A DNA stretch of 64,000 nt from Caulobacter sp. 73W (GCF_041021955.1 NZ_CP158375.1:806001-870000); one strand, 5' to 3'; positions 8,715 to 21,930 are shown, numbered from the stretch's first letter. Program-made: numbers and translations. The notes: a model not told the origin generated them from the sequence alone.

Positions 8715-8729
8715 TTAACAAGTCATTAA
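8715..8729. promoter_or_regulatory. CtrA box, perfect TTAA-N7-TTAA
   Basis: The sequence TTAACAAGTCATTAA matches the full consensus of the alphaproteobacterial cell-cycle regulator CtrA. It lies in an AT-rich patch (8711-8800) that stands out from the GC-rich surroundings, 85-99 bases upstream of the minus-strand gene starting at 8630. The plus-strand side holds only repeats and then the 3' end of prfC, so the minus-strand operon is the likely target. Confidence 0.6.
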
Positions 8730-8903
8730 GCTTAACAAATCCCGCGTTAACTATAAATAATCAGAATGAATGCGGAACGCTGAATTCATTAACCATGATT
8801 TGCGGTCAGAAGCCGCATTTCACGGGAATTCGAACGGCGTCGCGTTAACTTTTGAGGCGCGGAAGTCTTAACGCGGGAGAGGTGTTGTCTCAGTTGGAGA
8901 CAC

Positions 8904-9128
8904 CCCCTTCTCCCTTGATGGGAGAAGGGTCGGGGATGAGGGTGATGCGGCGGTTGCGTGCTTCGAGACGCGCTGTCGCGCTCCCCAGCATGACGAGCCT
9001 TGTGTCTAACTGAATTCGTCATCCTGAGGAGCTGGCGAAGCCTGCGTCTCGAAGGACGCACGGCACGCAAGGGCGGAACGGCCGTAATCACCCTCGCCCC
9101 CTGCCCCTCTTCCATCGAGGGAGAGGGG
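8904..9128. repeat. Type A repeat, copy 4, interrupted by a type C element
   Basis: The left arm of type A (CTTCTCCCTTGATGGGAGAA...) runs from 8904 to about 8953 and the right arm (GCGGAACGGCCGTAATCACC...) from about 9071 to 9128. Between them, at 8954-9070, sits a complete type C element bounded by the inverted ends TTGCGTGC and GCACGCAA. The type A core (AGGACGACGGTGCGG) seen in other copies is missing at the junction. It precedes the 3' end of prfC. Confidence 0.85.
8954..9070. repeat. Type C repeat, copy 1, nested in type A
   Basis: A 117-base element with 8-base perfect terminal inverted repeats, TTGCGTGC/GCACGCAA. Internal landmarks are GTGCTTCGAGACGCGCT, a run reading CAGCATGACGAGC, GAATTCGTCATCCTGAGGAG and GTCTCGAAGGACGCA, so the two halves are imperfect reverse complements. 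Relatives lie at 21763, 33106, 62618 and, as a half copy, 31550. Confidence 0.85.
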
Positions 9129-9132
9129 TCTA

Positions 9133-10740
9133 TCAGCCCCGTTCCTTCGTCCGCTCGAAGCGCACCTTCGGGAAGCGTTCGCCGACGTAGCCGATCTCCC
9201 AGGAGGACTTAGCCAGGAACACCGGCTGGTCGTCGATGTCGCGGGCCATGGCCATCTTGTGCTTGCCGGCGAAGTCCTCGATGTCGGCCTTGTCGCCGCC
9301 GAGCCAGCGGGCTTCGGCGAAGGGGGCGGCTTCGAAGATCACGTCCAGCTGGTATTCGTTGGAGAGGCGGTCGGCCATGACCTCGAACTGCAGCTGGCCG
9401 ACGGCCCCGACGATGAAGTCGGCGCCGATCTCGGGGCGGAAAAGCTGGGTGACCCCCTCCTCCGCCAGACCTTCCAGGGCCTTCTTCAGGTGCTTGGCCT
9501 TCAGCGGGTCCTTTACGCGGACGCGGCGCAGGATTTCGGGGGCGAAGTTGGGCAGGCCGGCGAAGCGCAGCAGGCCGCTCTCGCTCAGGCTGTCGCCCAC
9601 GCGCAGGACCCCGTGGTTGGGGATGCCGATGACGTCGCCGGCATAGGCGTCTTCCGCCAGCTCGCGGTCGGAGGCGAAGAACATGATCGGCGCGTTGACG
9701 CTCATCTGGCGGCCGGTGTTCTGGGCCTTCAGCTTCATGCCGCGGGTGAACTTGCCACTGGTCAGGCGCAGCATGGCGATGCGGTCGCGGTGGTTGGGGT
9801 CCATGTTCGCCTGGACCTTGAAGATGAAGCCGGTGACCTCCTTGTCGCTCGGCTCGACCGCCGCCTCGGCGCCGGCCTTCTCGGCCTTCATGGTCTTGGG
9901 CGCGGGGGCGTAGGCGCCGATGCCGGCCAGCAGTTGGGCGACGCCGAAGTGGCGCAGGGCCGAGCCGAAGAACACCGGCGTCATGTGGCCTTCGAGAAAG
10001 GACTGGATGTTGAACTCGGCATAGCCGCTGGCCACCAGCTCGGCCTGTTCCTCAAGCTCGGCCTTCTCAGCGTCGTCCAGGAACCGGCTGATGGAGTTGC
10101 CGCTGAACTCGACGGGTTCGGGGTGGCCCTCGTCCGGGTCCTGGGCGCCGCCGGTGCGCTTGGCGTAGGGGATGAACTGGCCCGAGCGGATGTCGAGCAT
10201 GCCCTTGAAGCGGCCTCCCGAGCCCGCCGGCCAGAACAGCGGCGCGGGGTCGAGGGCGAGCTTGGAGGCGATCTCGTCCAGCAGCTCGATGGGGTCCTGG
10301 GCTTCCCGATCCATCTTGTTGATGAAGGTGATGATCGGGATGTCGCGCAGGCGGCAGACCTCGAACAGCTTCAGGGTCTGGGGCTCGATGCCCTTGGCGG
10401 CGTCCAGCACCATGATGGCCGCGTCGGCGGCGGTCAGGGTGCGGTAGGTGTCTTCCGAGAAGTCCTCGTGGCCCGGCGTGTCCAGCAGGTTGAACATCTT
10501 GCCGTCGTGGTCGAACGTCATGACCGAGGCCGAGACGGAGATGCCGCGCTCGCGCTCGATTTTCATCCAGTCCGACCGGGTCCGCCGGTTCTCGCCCCGC
10601 GCCCGCACCGCGCCCGCCGCCCGGATCGCCCCGCCGGCCAGCAGGATGTTCTCGGTAAGGGTCGTCTTGCCGGCGTCAGGGTGACTGATGATGGCGAAGG
10701 TGCGTCGACGGGACGCTTCTTGCTGCAGGGGCGTGCTCAT
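9133..10740 (-). CDS. prfC: Peptide chain release factor 3
   Basis: A 535-residue cytoplasmic translational GTPase. RF3 releases RF1/RF2 from the ribosome after peptide release. G motifs are visible: SHPDAGKTTLTE (G1), the switch-I region ERERGISVSASV, DTPGHEDFSEDTYR (G3) and TFINKMDREAQDP (G4). The RF3-specific C-terminal region (FFASDRELAEDAYAGDVIG, VGAVGQLQFEVMADRL) distinguishes it from EF-G. Length is normal for the family and the ATG is followed by the usual MSTPLQQEASRRRTFAIISH type of start. It appears to be a single transcription unit, with a hairpin at 10806-10827 just upstream. Confidence 0.97.
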   Translation of the reverse strand: MSTPLQQEASRRRTFAIISHPDAGKTTLTENILLAGGAIRAAGAVRARGENRRTRSDWMKIERERGISVSASVMTFDHDGKMFNLLDTPGHEDFSEDTYRTLTAADAAIMVLDAAKGIEPQTLKLFEVCRLRDIPIITFINKMDREAQDPIELLDEIASKLALDPAPLFWPAGSGGRFKGMLDIRSGQFIPYAKRTGGAQDPDEGHPEPVEFSGNSISRFLDDAEKAELEEQAELVASGYAEFNIQSFLEGHMTPVFFGSALRHFGVAQLLAGIGAYAPAPKTMKAEKAGAEAAVEPSDKEVTGFIFKVQANMDPNHRDRIAMLRLTSGKFTRGMKLKAQNTGRQMSVNAPIMFFASDRELAEDAYAGDVIGIPNHGVLRVGDSLSESGLLRFAGLPNFAPEILRRVRVKDPLKAKHLKKALEGLAEEGVTQLFRPEIGADFIVGAVGQLQFEVMADRLSNEYQLDVIFEAAPFAEARWLGGDKADIEDFAGKHKMAMARDIDDQPVFLAKSSWEIGYVGERFPKVRFERTKERG

Positions 10741-10805
10741 GGGCGCGGCTGGTAGCGCGGATGGGGCGGAAAGTCGAACCCTGAAGGCGGCCTTACAACG
10801 CCTCT

Positions 10806-10827
10806 CCTCCCCCGTTCAAGGGGGAGG
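10806..10827. terminator. GC-rich hairpin between convergently oriented units
   Basis: CCTCCCCC-GTTCAA-GGGGGAGG forms a perfect 8-base stem with a 6-base loop, 8 bases beyond the stop of the aminotransferase gene. There is no clear T-run, so termination is inferred from position only. Confidence 0.5.
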
Positions 10828-10834
10828 GGAAGGT

Positions 10835-11941
10835 TCATCCCCTCACCGCCCCAGGCAGTTCGCGCACGAACGCGGCCAAGGCTTCCGGTTCGCGCACCGC
10901 GATCCGCGCCCACTGGGGATAGGAGTTGCCGAATTGGCGCAGGAGCACGCCCTTGGTTTCCAGGCGTTTCAGGACGCCCGCCGCGTCCGGCCCCAGGTCG
11001 GCCCAGAGGTAGGAGGCGACGGACGGCGTGGTGCGGATGCCCGCGGCCTTGCAGGCGCCTTCGATGATCTGGCGGCCCTTGGCGGTCGTGGCGGCGGCGG
11101 CGGCCAGGTAGGGGCGGTCCTTGTAGGCGGCCTCGGCGGCGACCAGGGCCGGGGTGTTGTGCGAGGTGGCCAAGACGCTGCGGATCTTCATGGCCCGGTC
11201 GGGCCGCGCCAGGGCGTAGCCGACGCGCAGGCCGGCCAGGCCATAGGCCTTGGAGAAGGTGCCGGCGACGATGACGTCATGCCCCTCGCGCACCAGGTCG
11301 GCGACGCTGTGAACCTCGGGGTTGGGCAGCAGATCGATGAAGGCCTCGTCGACCACCACCGGGACGGTCTTCGCCGTCTGGCGGCACCAGGCGCGCAGGG
11401 CGGCTGGGTCGGCCAGCAGGCCGGTCGGATTGTTGGGGTTGCAGACATAGGCCAGCTTCACGTCTGGCCCGAGAGCAGCAGTCATGGCGGCGAAGTCGAT
11501 CTGGTGGTCGGCGGCCATGGGCGCCCGGCGGTTCGGCAGACCCTGGCGGGCGGCGTACTTGGCGTGGGTATCGTAGGTCAGGGCCGGCAGCAGCTGGGCG
11601 CCGCCCTGGGTCCAGAAGGCGGTAATGAGCGACAGCATCTCCAGAGAGCCCGTGGTGATGACCACGTTCTCGGGTTTGAGGCCGTTCTCGGCGGCGATCT
11701 TGGCGATCAGCCGCGCCTCTTCTTCATGCGGATAGTTGGCGGCGGTGTGCACGACCTTGCGCGCCGCCTCCACGGCCCGCGCGGGCGGACCGTGGGGGTT
11801 TTCGGTGATGTTCAGGGGGCCCACTATTGCATTGGCCAAAGGCCCCGCAGCCGAGGCGGTCTCGGCGAAGGCGAACGAGGTCGCCAGGGCGCCAGTGACG
11901 GCCAGGAGGCCAGGCAGATCGCGACGGCTGCAGGTGCTCAT
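10835..11941 (-). CDS. PLP-dependent aminotransferase (HisC-like) with apparent Tat signal
   Basis: A 368-residue fold-type I aminotransferase of the class I/II, HisC-like branch. Landmarks are VCNPNNPTG, VVVDEAFIDLL (Asp that contacts the PLP nitrogen) and FSKAYGLAGLRVGYAL, whose Lys should form the PLP Schiff base. Unusually, the N-terminus STCSRRDLPGLLAVTGALA ending in ASA looks like a twin-arginine signal, which would place a cofactor-loaded enzyme in the periplasm. The gene starts five bases after the stop of a TBDR gene, so the two should be co-transcribed. Substrate is unknown. True cytosolic histidine biosynthesis is unlikely given the signal and neighbour. Confidence 0.85.
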   Translation of the reverse strand: MSTCSRRDLPGLLAVTGALATSFAFAETASAAGPLANAIVGPLNITENPHGPPARAVEAARKVVHTAANYPHEEEARLIAKIAAENGLKPENVVITTGSLEMLSLITAFWTQGGAQLLPALTYDTHAKYAARQGLPNRRAPMAADHQIDFAAMTAALGPDVKLAYVCNPNNPTGLLADPAALRAWCRQTAKTVPVVVDEAFIDLLPNPEVHSVADLVREGHDVIVAGTFSKAYGLAGLRVGYALARPDRAMKIRSVLATSHNTPALVAAEAAYKDRPYLAAAAATTAKGRQIIEGACKAAGIRTTPSVASYLWADLGPDAAGVLKRLETKGVLLRQFGNSYPQWARIAVREPEALAAFVRELPGAVRG

Positions 11942-11946
11942 GGTGC

Positions 11947-14346
<2,400 letters not shown>

Positions 14347-14930
14347 GGCCCATCCCCGGGGTCTGTTTGGAATGGGCGGGACACCTAGACCGCGTCTTGG
14401 GTCGGTTCCGTGACGTTTAGCGGAACGGATTTGTGAAAGTCTACGATTTCACCACCCCAGGCAGTCGCCCGCGCACGCGATGACGCCGAAGTTGATCAAG
14501 ATCAATATCCATGGCCCTCGAACCACGTTATAGTTGCTCTTCCGCGCCAGTTAGGGGATCCCACCCGCTGAATTGACGATCAGAGCTATAGTCGAAACCG
14601 AGAAAAGCTAGTCGGCGATGTTTATGGTGAATCAACAATCCGCCGCCTATGACTCCATTAAATTCAAAATCCGTCGCAGTTACTCATACCAATTTTGAGC
14701 AGTACTGCATTGGCGGCTTCCCGATATAGGGCTAGAGAACTTCGCCAGCCGACGCCAAGCGCAACGCAGACCAGACGGCCGCCGCCCCACCGCGGGGCTG
14801 CCTTCCCCCATGGGCAATCGGCGCGCTTCCCCCGCTCCGCTCATCCCGGCGAAGGGGGCGTAACCCACCTTCCCCCGCCCCCTCGCCCGGCCTATAAGCC
14901 GCGCCTCATCAGGGGCCGGGATCAGCACCC
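14347..14930. other. Intergenic region, 584 bases
   Basis: This stretch lies between the divergent receptor and permease genes and includes an AT-richer part (14490-14700). It contains the FNR/FixK-like box at 14492-14505. Around 14730-14910 short GC-rich blocks occur, including CCCGGCGAAGGGGGCG, which resembles a worn type D repeat end. I find no convincing ORF or RNA gene in it. Confidence 0.5.
14492..14505. promoter_or_regulatory. FNR/FixK-type box
   Basis: TTGATCAAGATCAA is an exact match to the FNR/FixK consensus TTGAT-N4-ATCAA. In alphaproteobacteria this site normally marks genes induced at low oxygen. It lies 146 bases upstream of the receptor start (minus strand) and 425 bases upstream of the permease start (plus strand). 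Confidence 0.5.
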
Positions 14931-16322
14931 ATGCAGCTCAGCGACCTTTTCCGCCGCAAGCCCATCGGGGGCGAGCCGGACAGCCTGCACCGGACCATGG
15001 GTCTGCTGCAGCTGGTCATGCTGGGCATCGGGGCGACCATCGGAACCGGCATCTTCGTGGCCCTGACCACGGCCGTGCCCGAGGCGGGGCCGGCGGTGAC
15101 GGTCGCCTTCGTGCTGGCCGGGATCACGGCCGGGCTGACGGCCCTGTGCTACGCCGAGCTGGCCTCGATCATCCCGGCGTCGGGATCGGCCTATTCCTAT
15201 ACCTACGCGACCCTGGGCGAGTTCGTGGCGTTCGTCGTCGGGTCGTGCCTGCTGCTGGAGTACGCGGTGTCGACCTCGGCCATCGCGGTGGGCTGGGGGC
15301 AGTATCTGAACGAGCTTTTGTTCGACGTGGGCGGCTGGCGGATGCCGGACGCCATCGCCCAGCCGCCGGGCGCGGGCGGGGTGGTCAACCTGCCGGCGGT
15401 GTTCTTGGTGCTGATGTGCGCGGTGCTGCTGCTGCGCGGGGCGAAGGAGAGCATGCTGGTCAACGCCATCCTGGTGGCGGCCAAGCTGGCGGTGCTGGTT
15501 TTCTTCATCGTCATGGCGTTCACGGCGTTCTCGGCTGAGAACCTGCGGCCGTTCGCGCCGCTGGGCGTGGCGGGGATCGGGGCGGCGGCCAGTTCGATCT
15601 TCTTCTCCTATATCGGCATCGACACGGTCTCGACCGCCGCTGAGGAGGTCAAGGATCCCGAGCGCAACCTGCCCCTGGGAATCGTGCTGTCGCTGGTGAT
15701 CGTCACGGGCGTCTACATCCTGGTGGCCCTGGCCGCCGTGGGCGCGCAGCCCTGGGAACAATTCGAGGGTCAGGACGCCGGGCTGGCGGTGATCCTGCGC
15801 AACATCACCGGGGCCTCGTGGCCCTCGCTGGTGCTGTGCCTGGGGGCCATCGCGTCGATCTTCTCGATCACCCTGGTGACCATCTATGGCCAGACGCGGA
15901 TCCTGTACGCCATGAGCCGCGACGGCTTGATGCCGAAGGTCATGCAGAAGCTGGACAGCCAAGGGGCGCCGCGCATCAATACCATCGTGGTCGCGGTCAC
16001 CATCGCGACCCTGGCGGCGCTGGTTCCGCTGGACGTCCTGGTCAACCTGACCAGCATGGGGACGCTGATCGCGTTCGGCATCGTCTCGGCGGCCGTGCTG
16101 ATCCTGCGGCGGACCCGGCCGGACCTGCAGCGCAAGTACAAAGTGCCGCTCTATCCTCTGCTGCCCGTAGCGAGCGTGCTGTTCTGCCTGTACCTCATCC
16201 GCAACCTGCCGTGGGACACGTACCTGCTGTTCGGCCTGTGGATCGCGGTCGCCTGCGTGTTCTACTTCTCCTACGGGTTCAGGCATTCGAAGCTAGCGAA
16301 AGCGCGTCAGGCGAAAGTGTGA
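14931..16322 (+). CDS. Amino acid permease, APC superfamily (cationic amino acid transporter-like)
   Basis: A 463-residue inner-membrane protein with about 12 hydrophobic segments. The APC signature near the N-terminus, MLGIGATIGTGIFV, is the unwound substrate-binding part of TM1. The cytoplasmic N-terminus (MQLSDLFRRKPIGG) and the stretch SYIGIDTVSTAAEEVKDPER, with the conserved Glu-Glu-hydrophobic-Lys-Pro-like loop, fit the YhdG/CAT group. It probably takes up amino acids by proton or sodium coupling. It appears monocistronic, with no operon partner. Confidence 0.93.
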   Translation: MQLSDLFRRKPIGGEPDSLHRTMGLLQLVMLGIGATIGTGIFVALTTAVPEAGPAVTVAFVLAGITAGLTALCYAELASIIPASGSAYSYTYATLGEFVAFVVGSCLLLEYAVSTSAIAVGWGQYLNELLFDVGGWRMPDAIAQPPGAGGVVNLPAVFLVLMCAVLLLRGAKESMLVNAILVAAKLAVLVFFIVMAFTAFSAENLRPFAPLGVAGIGAAASSIFFSYIGIDTVSTAAEEVKDPERNLPLGIVLSLVIVTGVYILVALAAVGAQPWEQFEGQDAGLAVILRNITGASWPSLVLCLGAIASIFSITLVTIYGQTRILYAMSRDGLMPKVMQKLDSQGAPRINTIVVAVTIATLAALVPLDVLVNLTSMGTLIAFGIVSAAVLILRRTRPDLQRKYKVPLYPLLPVASVLFCLYLIRNLPWDTYLLFGLWIAVACVFYFSYGFRHSKLAKARQAKV

Positions 16323-16461
16323 GCGGTTTCGCCGCCTGGACGGGCGTCGGAAAAGTGCGTCAAACCGGCGTTTGAAAGCTCTCTAGCCAGAAGAGCTATT
16401 TGGAGTCATCGTCCCGTCATTGGAAGAGGTCCGACAGAGACCCGCCAAACGGAGGAACGAC

Positions 16462-16602
16462 ATGGCCTATGTGCCTCACGACCACCATCTGGCGCCCCGT
16501 CGCAAGGGCGATCTGCACCCGTCAGCCTGCCTCGGCCTGGGCTTCGCGTTGCTGGCCGGCTTGGCCGTAGGCGTGCACATGCTGTTTGAGGTGCTGTTCT
16601 AA
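16462..16602 (+). CDS. Small single-pass membrane protein
   Basis: A 46-residue protein with a His-rich, basic N-terminus (MAYVPHDHHLAPRRKGDLH) and one transmembrane helix (LGLGFALLAGLAVGVHMLF). A strong Shine-Dalgarno (GGAGG, seven bases before the ATG) supports this start. No family is recognised. Its TAA overlaps the stop of the convergent gene. Confidence 0.65.
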   Translation: MAYVPHDHHLAPRRKGDLHPSACLGLGFALLAGLAVGVHMLFEVLF

Positions 16603-16967
16603 GCCGCGAAGCGCTGCCAGACGGCCTTGTCGGCGTCGATGTTGGTGAGGACCCCGGCCTTCTGGCGGGCGTAGAGGCCGGCCATCATCTCCACGCCGAG
16701 GCTGGCGAAGCGGACGGCGACCTCGGCGTGAGGGACGCCGCGGGCCAGGGCCACGAACAGGGCGGCGTTCACCTGGGGCTGCATGTAGACGATCAGGGCG
16801 GCCAGGCGATGGGCGCGCTCCACGGCCTTGCGTTGCAGCAGGGGCTCTTCCGAAAACAGCTCCTGTCCCAGGCGGCTGACCGCCTGGAGATTCAGGGCCC
16901 CGAGCTGCGCGGGCGACAGCGGCGGCGCGAGATCGGCCGCGTCCAGGCTAAGGACAACGTCGTTCAT
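16599..16967 (-). CDS. Hypothetical protein
   Basis: About 122 residues if it starts at ATG 16967 (MNDVVLSLDAADLAPPLSP). Upstream in-frame ATG 16979 and GTG 16997 are also possible, and none has a convincing ribosome binding site. The protein is helical, with no signal peptide and no recognised motif (AHRLAALIVYMQPQVNAAL). It is followed on the same strand by nothing, and the next minus-strand gene upstream is the DUF1491 gene. Function unknown. Confidence 0.6.
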   Translation of the reverse strand: MNDVVLSLDAADLAPPLSPAQLGALNLQAVSRLGQELFSEEPLLQRKAVERAHRLAALIVYMQPQVNAALFVALARGVPHAEVAVRFASLGVEMMAGLYARQKAGVLTNIDADKAVWQRFAA

Positions 16968-17030
16968 CAAGAAGAGCATGATGAAAAGAAGATGCACCGG
17001 ACAGGCTTTCAGTCCGGTTTAGGAAGGCGG

Positions 17031-17363
17031 TTAACGCGCCTCCACGGGTTCGACCAGAAAGTGGCGGCCCTCGGCGTCCTCGATCTCGACCACCCAGATG
17101 TCCGGGTCGATGCGGGCGGAGCGTTGGATATAGGCGTCCAGCTCCGGCTCGTCGGTGGAGGAGACCGGCTGCATCCACACCCGCTCGCCGTCGCCGCGGG
17201 TGGCCTCGCTGTACAGGCGCGCGGTGCGCTCGCGCAGGTTCACCGCCTTGATCAGCACCGCGCCGGCCTGAGGGTCGCCCTTGCGGGAGACGGCCGCAAA
17301 GGCGCCCTGCTGCTGGGCGCGGCGGATCAGGGCGCCGACCCAAATGTCGGTGGAAAGAAGCAT
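17031..17363 (-). CDS. DUF1491 family protein
   Basis: A 110-residue cytoplasmic protein matching the alphaproteobacterial DUF1491 pattern: LSTDIWVGALIRRAQQQGAF at the start, KGDPQAGAVLIKAVN, a central variable part and PDIWVVEIEDAEGRHFLVEP at the end. The family has no established function. ATG 17363 gives the family length. It is divergent from the exported protein gene on the plus strand, with 65 bases between. Confidence 0.8.
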   Translation of the reverse strand: MLLSTDIWVGALIRRAQQQGAFAAVSRKGDPQAGAVLIKAVNLRERTARLYSEATRGDGERVWMQPVSSTDEPELDAYIQRSARIDPDIWVVEIEDAEGRHFLVEPVEAR

Positions 17364-17428
17364 TGGCTATCGCGATCCCGGCGGGGCGGTTACAGCAGAA
17401 GCCACAGCATAGGTGATCCGCCGCCCCC

Positions 17429-18331
17429 ATGACGAGCCCGCGCCGCATCCTGACCCTCGCCGCCGCCGTTGCGGGGGCTGTTCTGGGCGTGGCGGGGGCC
17501 GGCGGACCGGCGCGGGCGGCGTCGGCCCTGGATCTCTATTTCGAGCGCACGGTGATGCTGGCCGCGGACGGACGCTGCCGGCTGTTCACGCCGCAGATGC
17601 GGGCGGCCCTGGCGTCCGGCCAGGCGCAGGCCCGGGGCGCGGCCCTGCGCGCCGGGGCGACGCCGGATCAGATCACCGCGACCGCCGGACGAGCCCAGGC
17701 GGCGGCGGGGCGCGCGGCCTGCGGGTCCAAGGACATGACCGTGGCGGCGCGGCGGGTGCGCGACGGGTTCGAGGGCTATGCCCGCCTGATCATGCAGCGC
17801 TATCCGGGCGAGATCGCCGCCTGGACCGCCGACCGCTCGATCTCGCAGCAGCAGGGGATGTGGCGGCTTTCGCAGCCGGCCAGCTTCGGGGCCGACCGGA
17901 TGATCTTCGGCCTGTCGACCCCGGCGGGGGGCGGACGCACCAGCCTGATGGCCGTGGTCGCCTTAGCCGACAACGCCCAGCCCTTCACCGCCCGCATCGT
18001 CATGCGCGACGTGGCCAAGACCGACGGGCCGTATCTGAGCCTGGGCGGCTCCAGGGCGCCCCTGGCCGTGCGCCTGCCGCCGCGCAGCGCCGCCCGCGCC
18101 TTCCTGGCCGAGACCCGCGGCGGGGCGGAGACCTCCCTGCTGCCGAGCGGCGCCAAGAAGGGCATGAGCTTCCGCTTCCCCGAAGCCGCCGCCCGCGCCA
18201 TCGAGGCCCTGGACCCGCGCGAAGCCATAGCGGTGGAGTTCGTCTTCACCGGCCCGCGCGGGGACGTGGTGAGGACGGCGTATGTCGAGGTGGGCGACTT
18301 CGCGGCGGGACGGGCGTTCTTGGTTAGATAG
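17429..18331 (+). CDS. Exported hypothetical protein
   Basis: A 300-residue protein with a Sec-type signal peptide (MTSPRRILTLAAAVAGAVLGVAGAGGPARA, cleavage near ARA-A). The mature part begins LDLYFERTVMLAADGRCRLF and is probably periplasmic, with two conserved-looking cysteines (GRCRLF and RAACGSKD) that could form a disulphide. No known domain recognised. It is followed by a type E repeat. Confidence 0.7.
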   Translation: MTSPRRILTLAAAVAGAVLGVAGAGGPARAASALDLYFERTVMLAADGRCRLFTPQMRAALASGQAQARGAALRAGATPDQITATAGRAQAAAGRAACGSKDMTVAARRVRDGFEGYARLIMQRYPGEIAAWTADRSISQQQGMWRLSQPASFGADRMIFGLSTPAGGGRTSLMAVVALADNAQPFTARIVMRDVAKTDGPYLSLGGSRAPLAVRLPPRSAARAFLAETRGGAETSLLPSGAKKGMSFRFPEAAARAIEALDPREAIAVEFVFTGPRGDVVRTAYVEVGDFAAGRAFLVR

Positions 18332-18341
18332 CCCGCTTCTA

Positions 18342-18487
18342 CTTCTGCCCCGTAGCGCAGCGTGCGGGGGAGGTGGATCGACGCGTCAGCGACAAGACGG
18401 AGCGGGCGCTCTTCTGAACGTCAGCAGAGCGCCTCTCCACCATGCTTCGCATGGCCCCCTCCCCGCAAGCGGGGCAGGAGAAGAGGG
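18342..18487. repeat. Type E repeat, copy 1
   Basis: Outer ends CTTCTGCCCCGTAGCGCAG and CCGCAAGCGGGGCAGGAGAAG are imperfect reverse complements. Inside are GGAGGTGGATCGACGCGTCA, GACAAGACGGAGCGGGCGCT and a matching AGCGCCTCTCCACC. It separates the exported protein gene from the 3' end of the DivJ-like gene and may act as a bidirectional terminator. Copy 2 is at 40886. Confidence 0.85.
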
Positions 18488-18488
18488 G

Positions 18489-20180
<1,692 letters not shown>

Positions 20181-20363
20181 GGCGTCGGTTCGGTTAATGG
20201 TTAACCCACTGGATAATAAGCATTCCGTCCGGATTCTGCAGCCCGCACAACCCCGGAGCGATCCCGCCGAACTCCGGTCGGCTGTTTCTCTGTGGACGGA
20301 AACGGATTCGTAAGCGCGAGGGCGCATGGTCGCATCAACGATTAACGGGGGCCAGAACGGTCC

Positions 20364-21186
<823 letters not shown>

Positions 21187-21188
<2 letters not shown>

Positions 21189-21300
21189 TCCTCCCCCATT
21201 GGGGGAAGTGGCCCGGAGGGCCGGAGGGAGCCTGCTGAGGCAACGCCCAGTCTTACCCCCTCCACCACTTCGTGGTCCCCCTCCCCGGCGGGGGAGGATC
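21187..21300. repeat. Type F repeat, copy 1
   Basis: Ends GATCCTCCCC and GGGGAGGATC are perfect inverted repeats. Internal blocks are GTGGCCCGGAGGGCCGGAGGG and CCCCCTCCACCACTTCGTGG. It starts at the stop codon of the kinase gene. Copy 2 is at 36740. Confidence 0.88.
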
Positions 21301-21344
21301 AAGCGACCTTGCCCCCGTCGCCCGCGCCCCTTAAGTCGCCCCGC

Positions 21345-21761
21345 ATGAGCGGCATTGACCAGACGCTGAACGAGATCGTCGACGAGTTCGAACTCATCGG
21401 GGATCGCGACGCGCAGTACGAATACGTTATCGAACTGGGCAAGGCCCTGCCCCGGCTGTCGCCGGCCGAGCAGACCGAGGCCAACGCCCTGCGCGGCTGC
21501 GCCTCGCCCGCCTGGCTGGTGACCGAGCCGCAGGCCGACGGCACGATCGTCTTCCGGGGCGACAGCGAGGCGGTGATCCCGCGCGGCATCATCGGCGTGC
21601 TGCTGCGGCTGTATTCCGGCCGCACCCCCGCCGAGATCCTGGCCTTCGACGCCCGCGAGGGGCTGGCGCGGCTGGGGCTGTCCAACATGCTGTCCATGAG
21701 CCGCGCGAACGGCCTGGCGTCGATGGTGGCGCGGATCCGGGCGGACGCGGAGCGGGCTTAG
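21345..21761 (+). CDS. sufE: SufE family protein, cysteine desulfurase activator
   Basis: A 138-residue cytoplasmic protein. SufE accepts persulfide sulfur from the desulfurase SufS for Fe-S cluster assembly. The family pattern is complete: DEFELIGDRDAQYEYVIELG, LRGCASPAWLV with the acceptor Cys52, and FRGDSEAVIPRGIIGVLL. ATG 21345 is chosen because the SufE fold begins there; the upstream in-frame codons lie in the repeat. No other suf genes are nearby, as is common for sufE paralogues. Confidence 0.93.
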   Translation: MSGIDQTLNEIVDEFELIGDRDAQYEYVIELGKALPRLSPAEQTEANALRGCASPAWLVTEPQADGTIVFRGDSEAVIPRGIIGVLLRLYSGRTPAEILAFDAREGLARLGLSNMLSMSRANGLASMVARIRADAERA

Positions 21762-21762
21762 T

Positions 21763-21930
21763 GTGCGTCCTTCGAGATGCGGGCCTGCAGCCCGCTCCTC
21801 AGGATGACGAGTTCAGTATGTAACAAAGCTCGTCGTGCTGGAGAGCGCGATAGCGCGTCTCGAAGCACGCAAAGGCTGAAATTCAGCAGTCACCCTCACC
21901 CCTGCCCTTCTCCCATCAAGGGAGAGGGAT
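21763..21930. repeat. Type C repeat copy 2 joined to the right arm of a type A repeat
   Basis: 21763-21872 is type C (GTGCGTCCTTCGAGATGC ... GCGTCTCGAAGCACGCAA). It is followed by the right arm of type A (GCAGTCACCCTCACCCCTGC ... CCCATCAAGGGAGAGGG, 21887-21930) with no type A left arm. This is the second place where C and A elements are fused. It lies between convergent genes. Confidence 0.82.
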
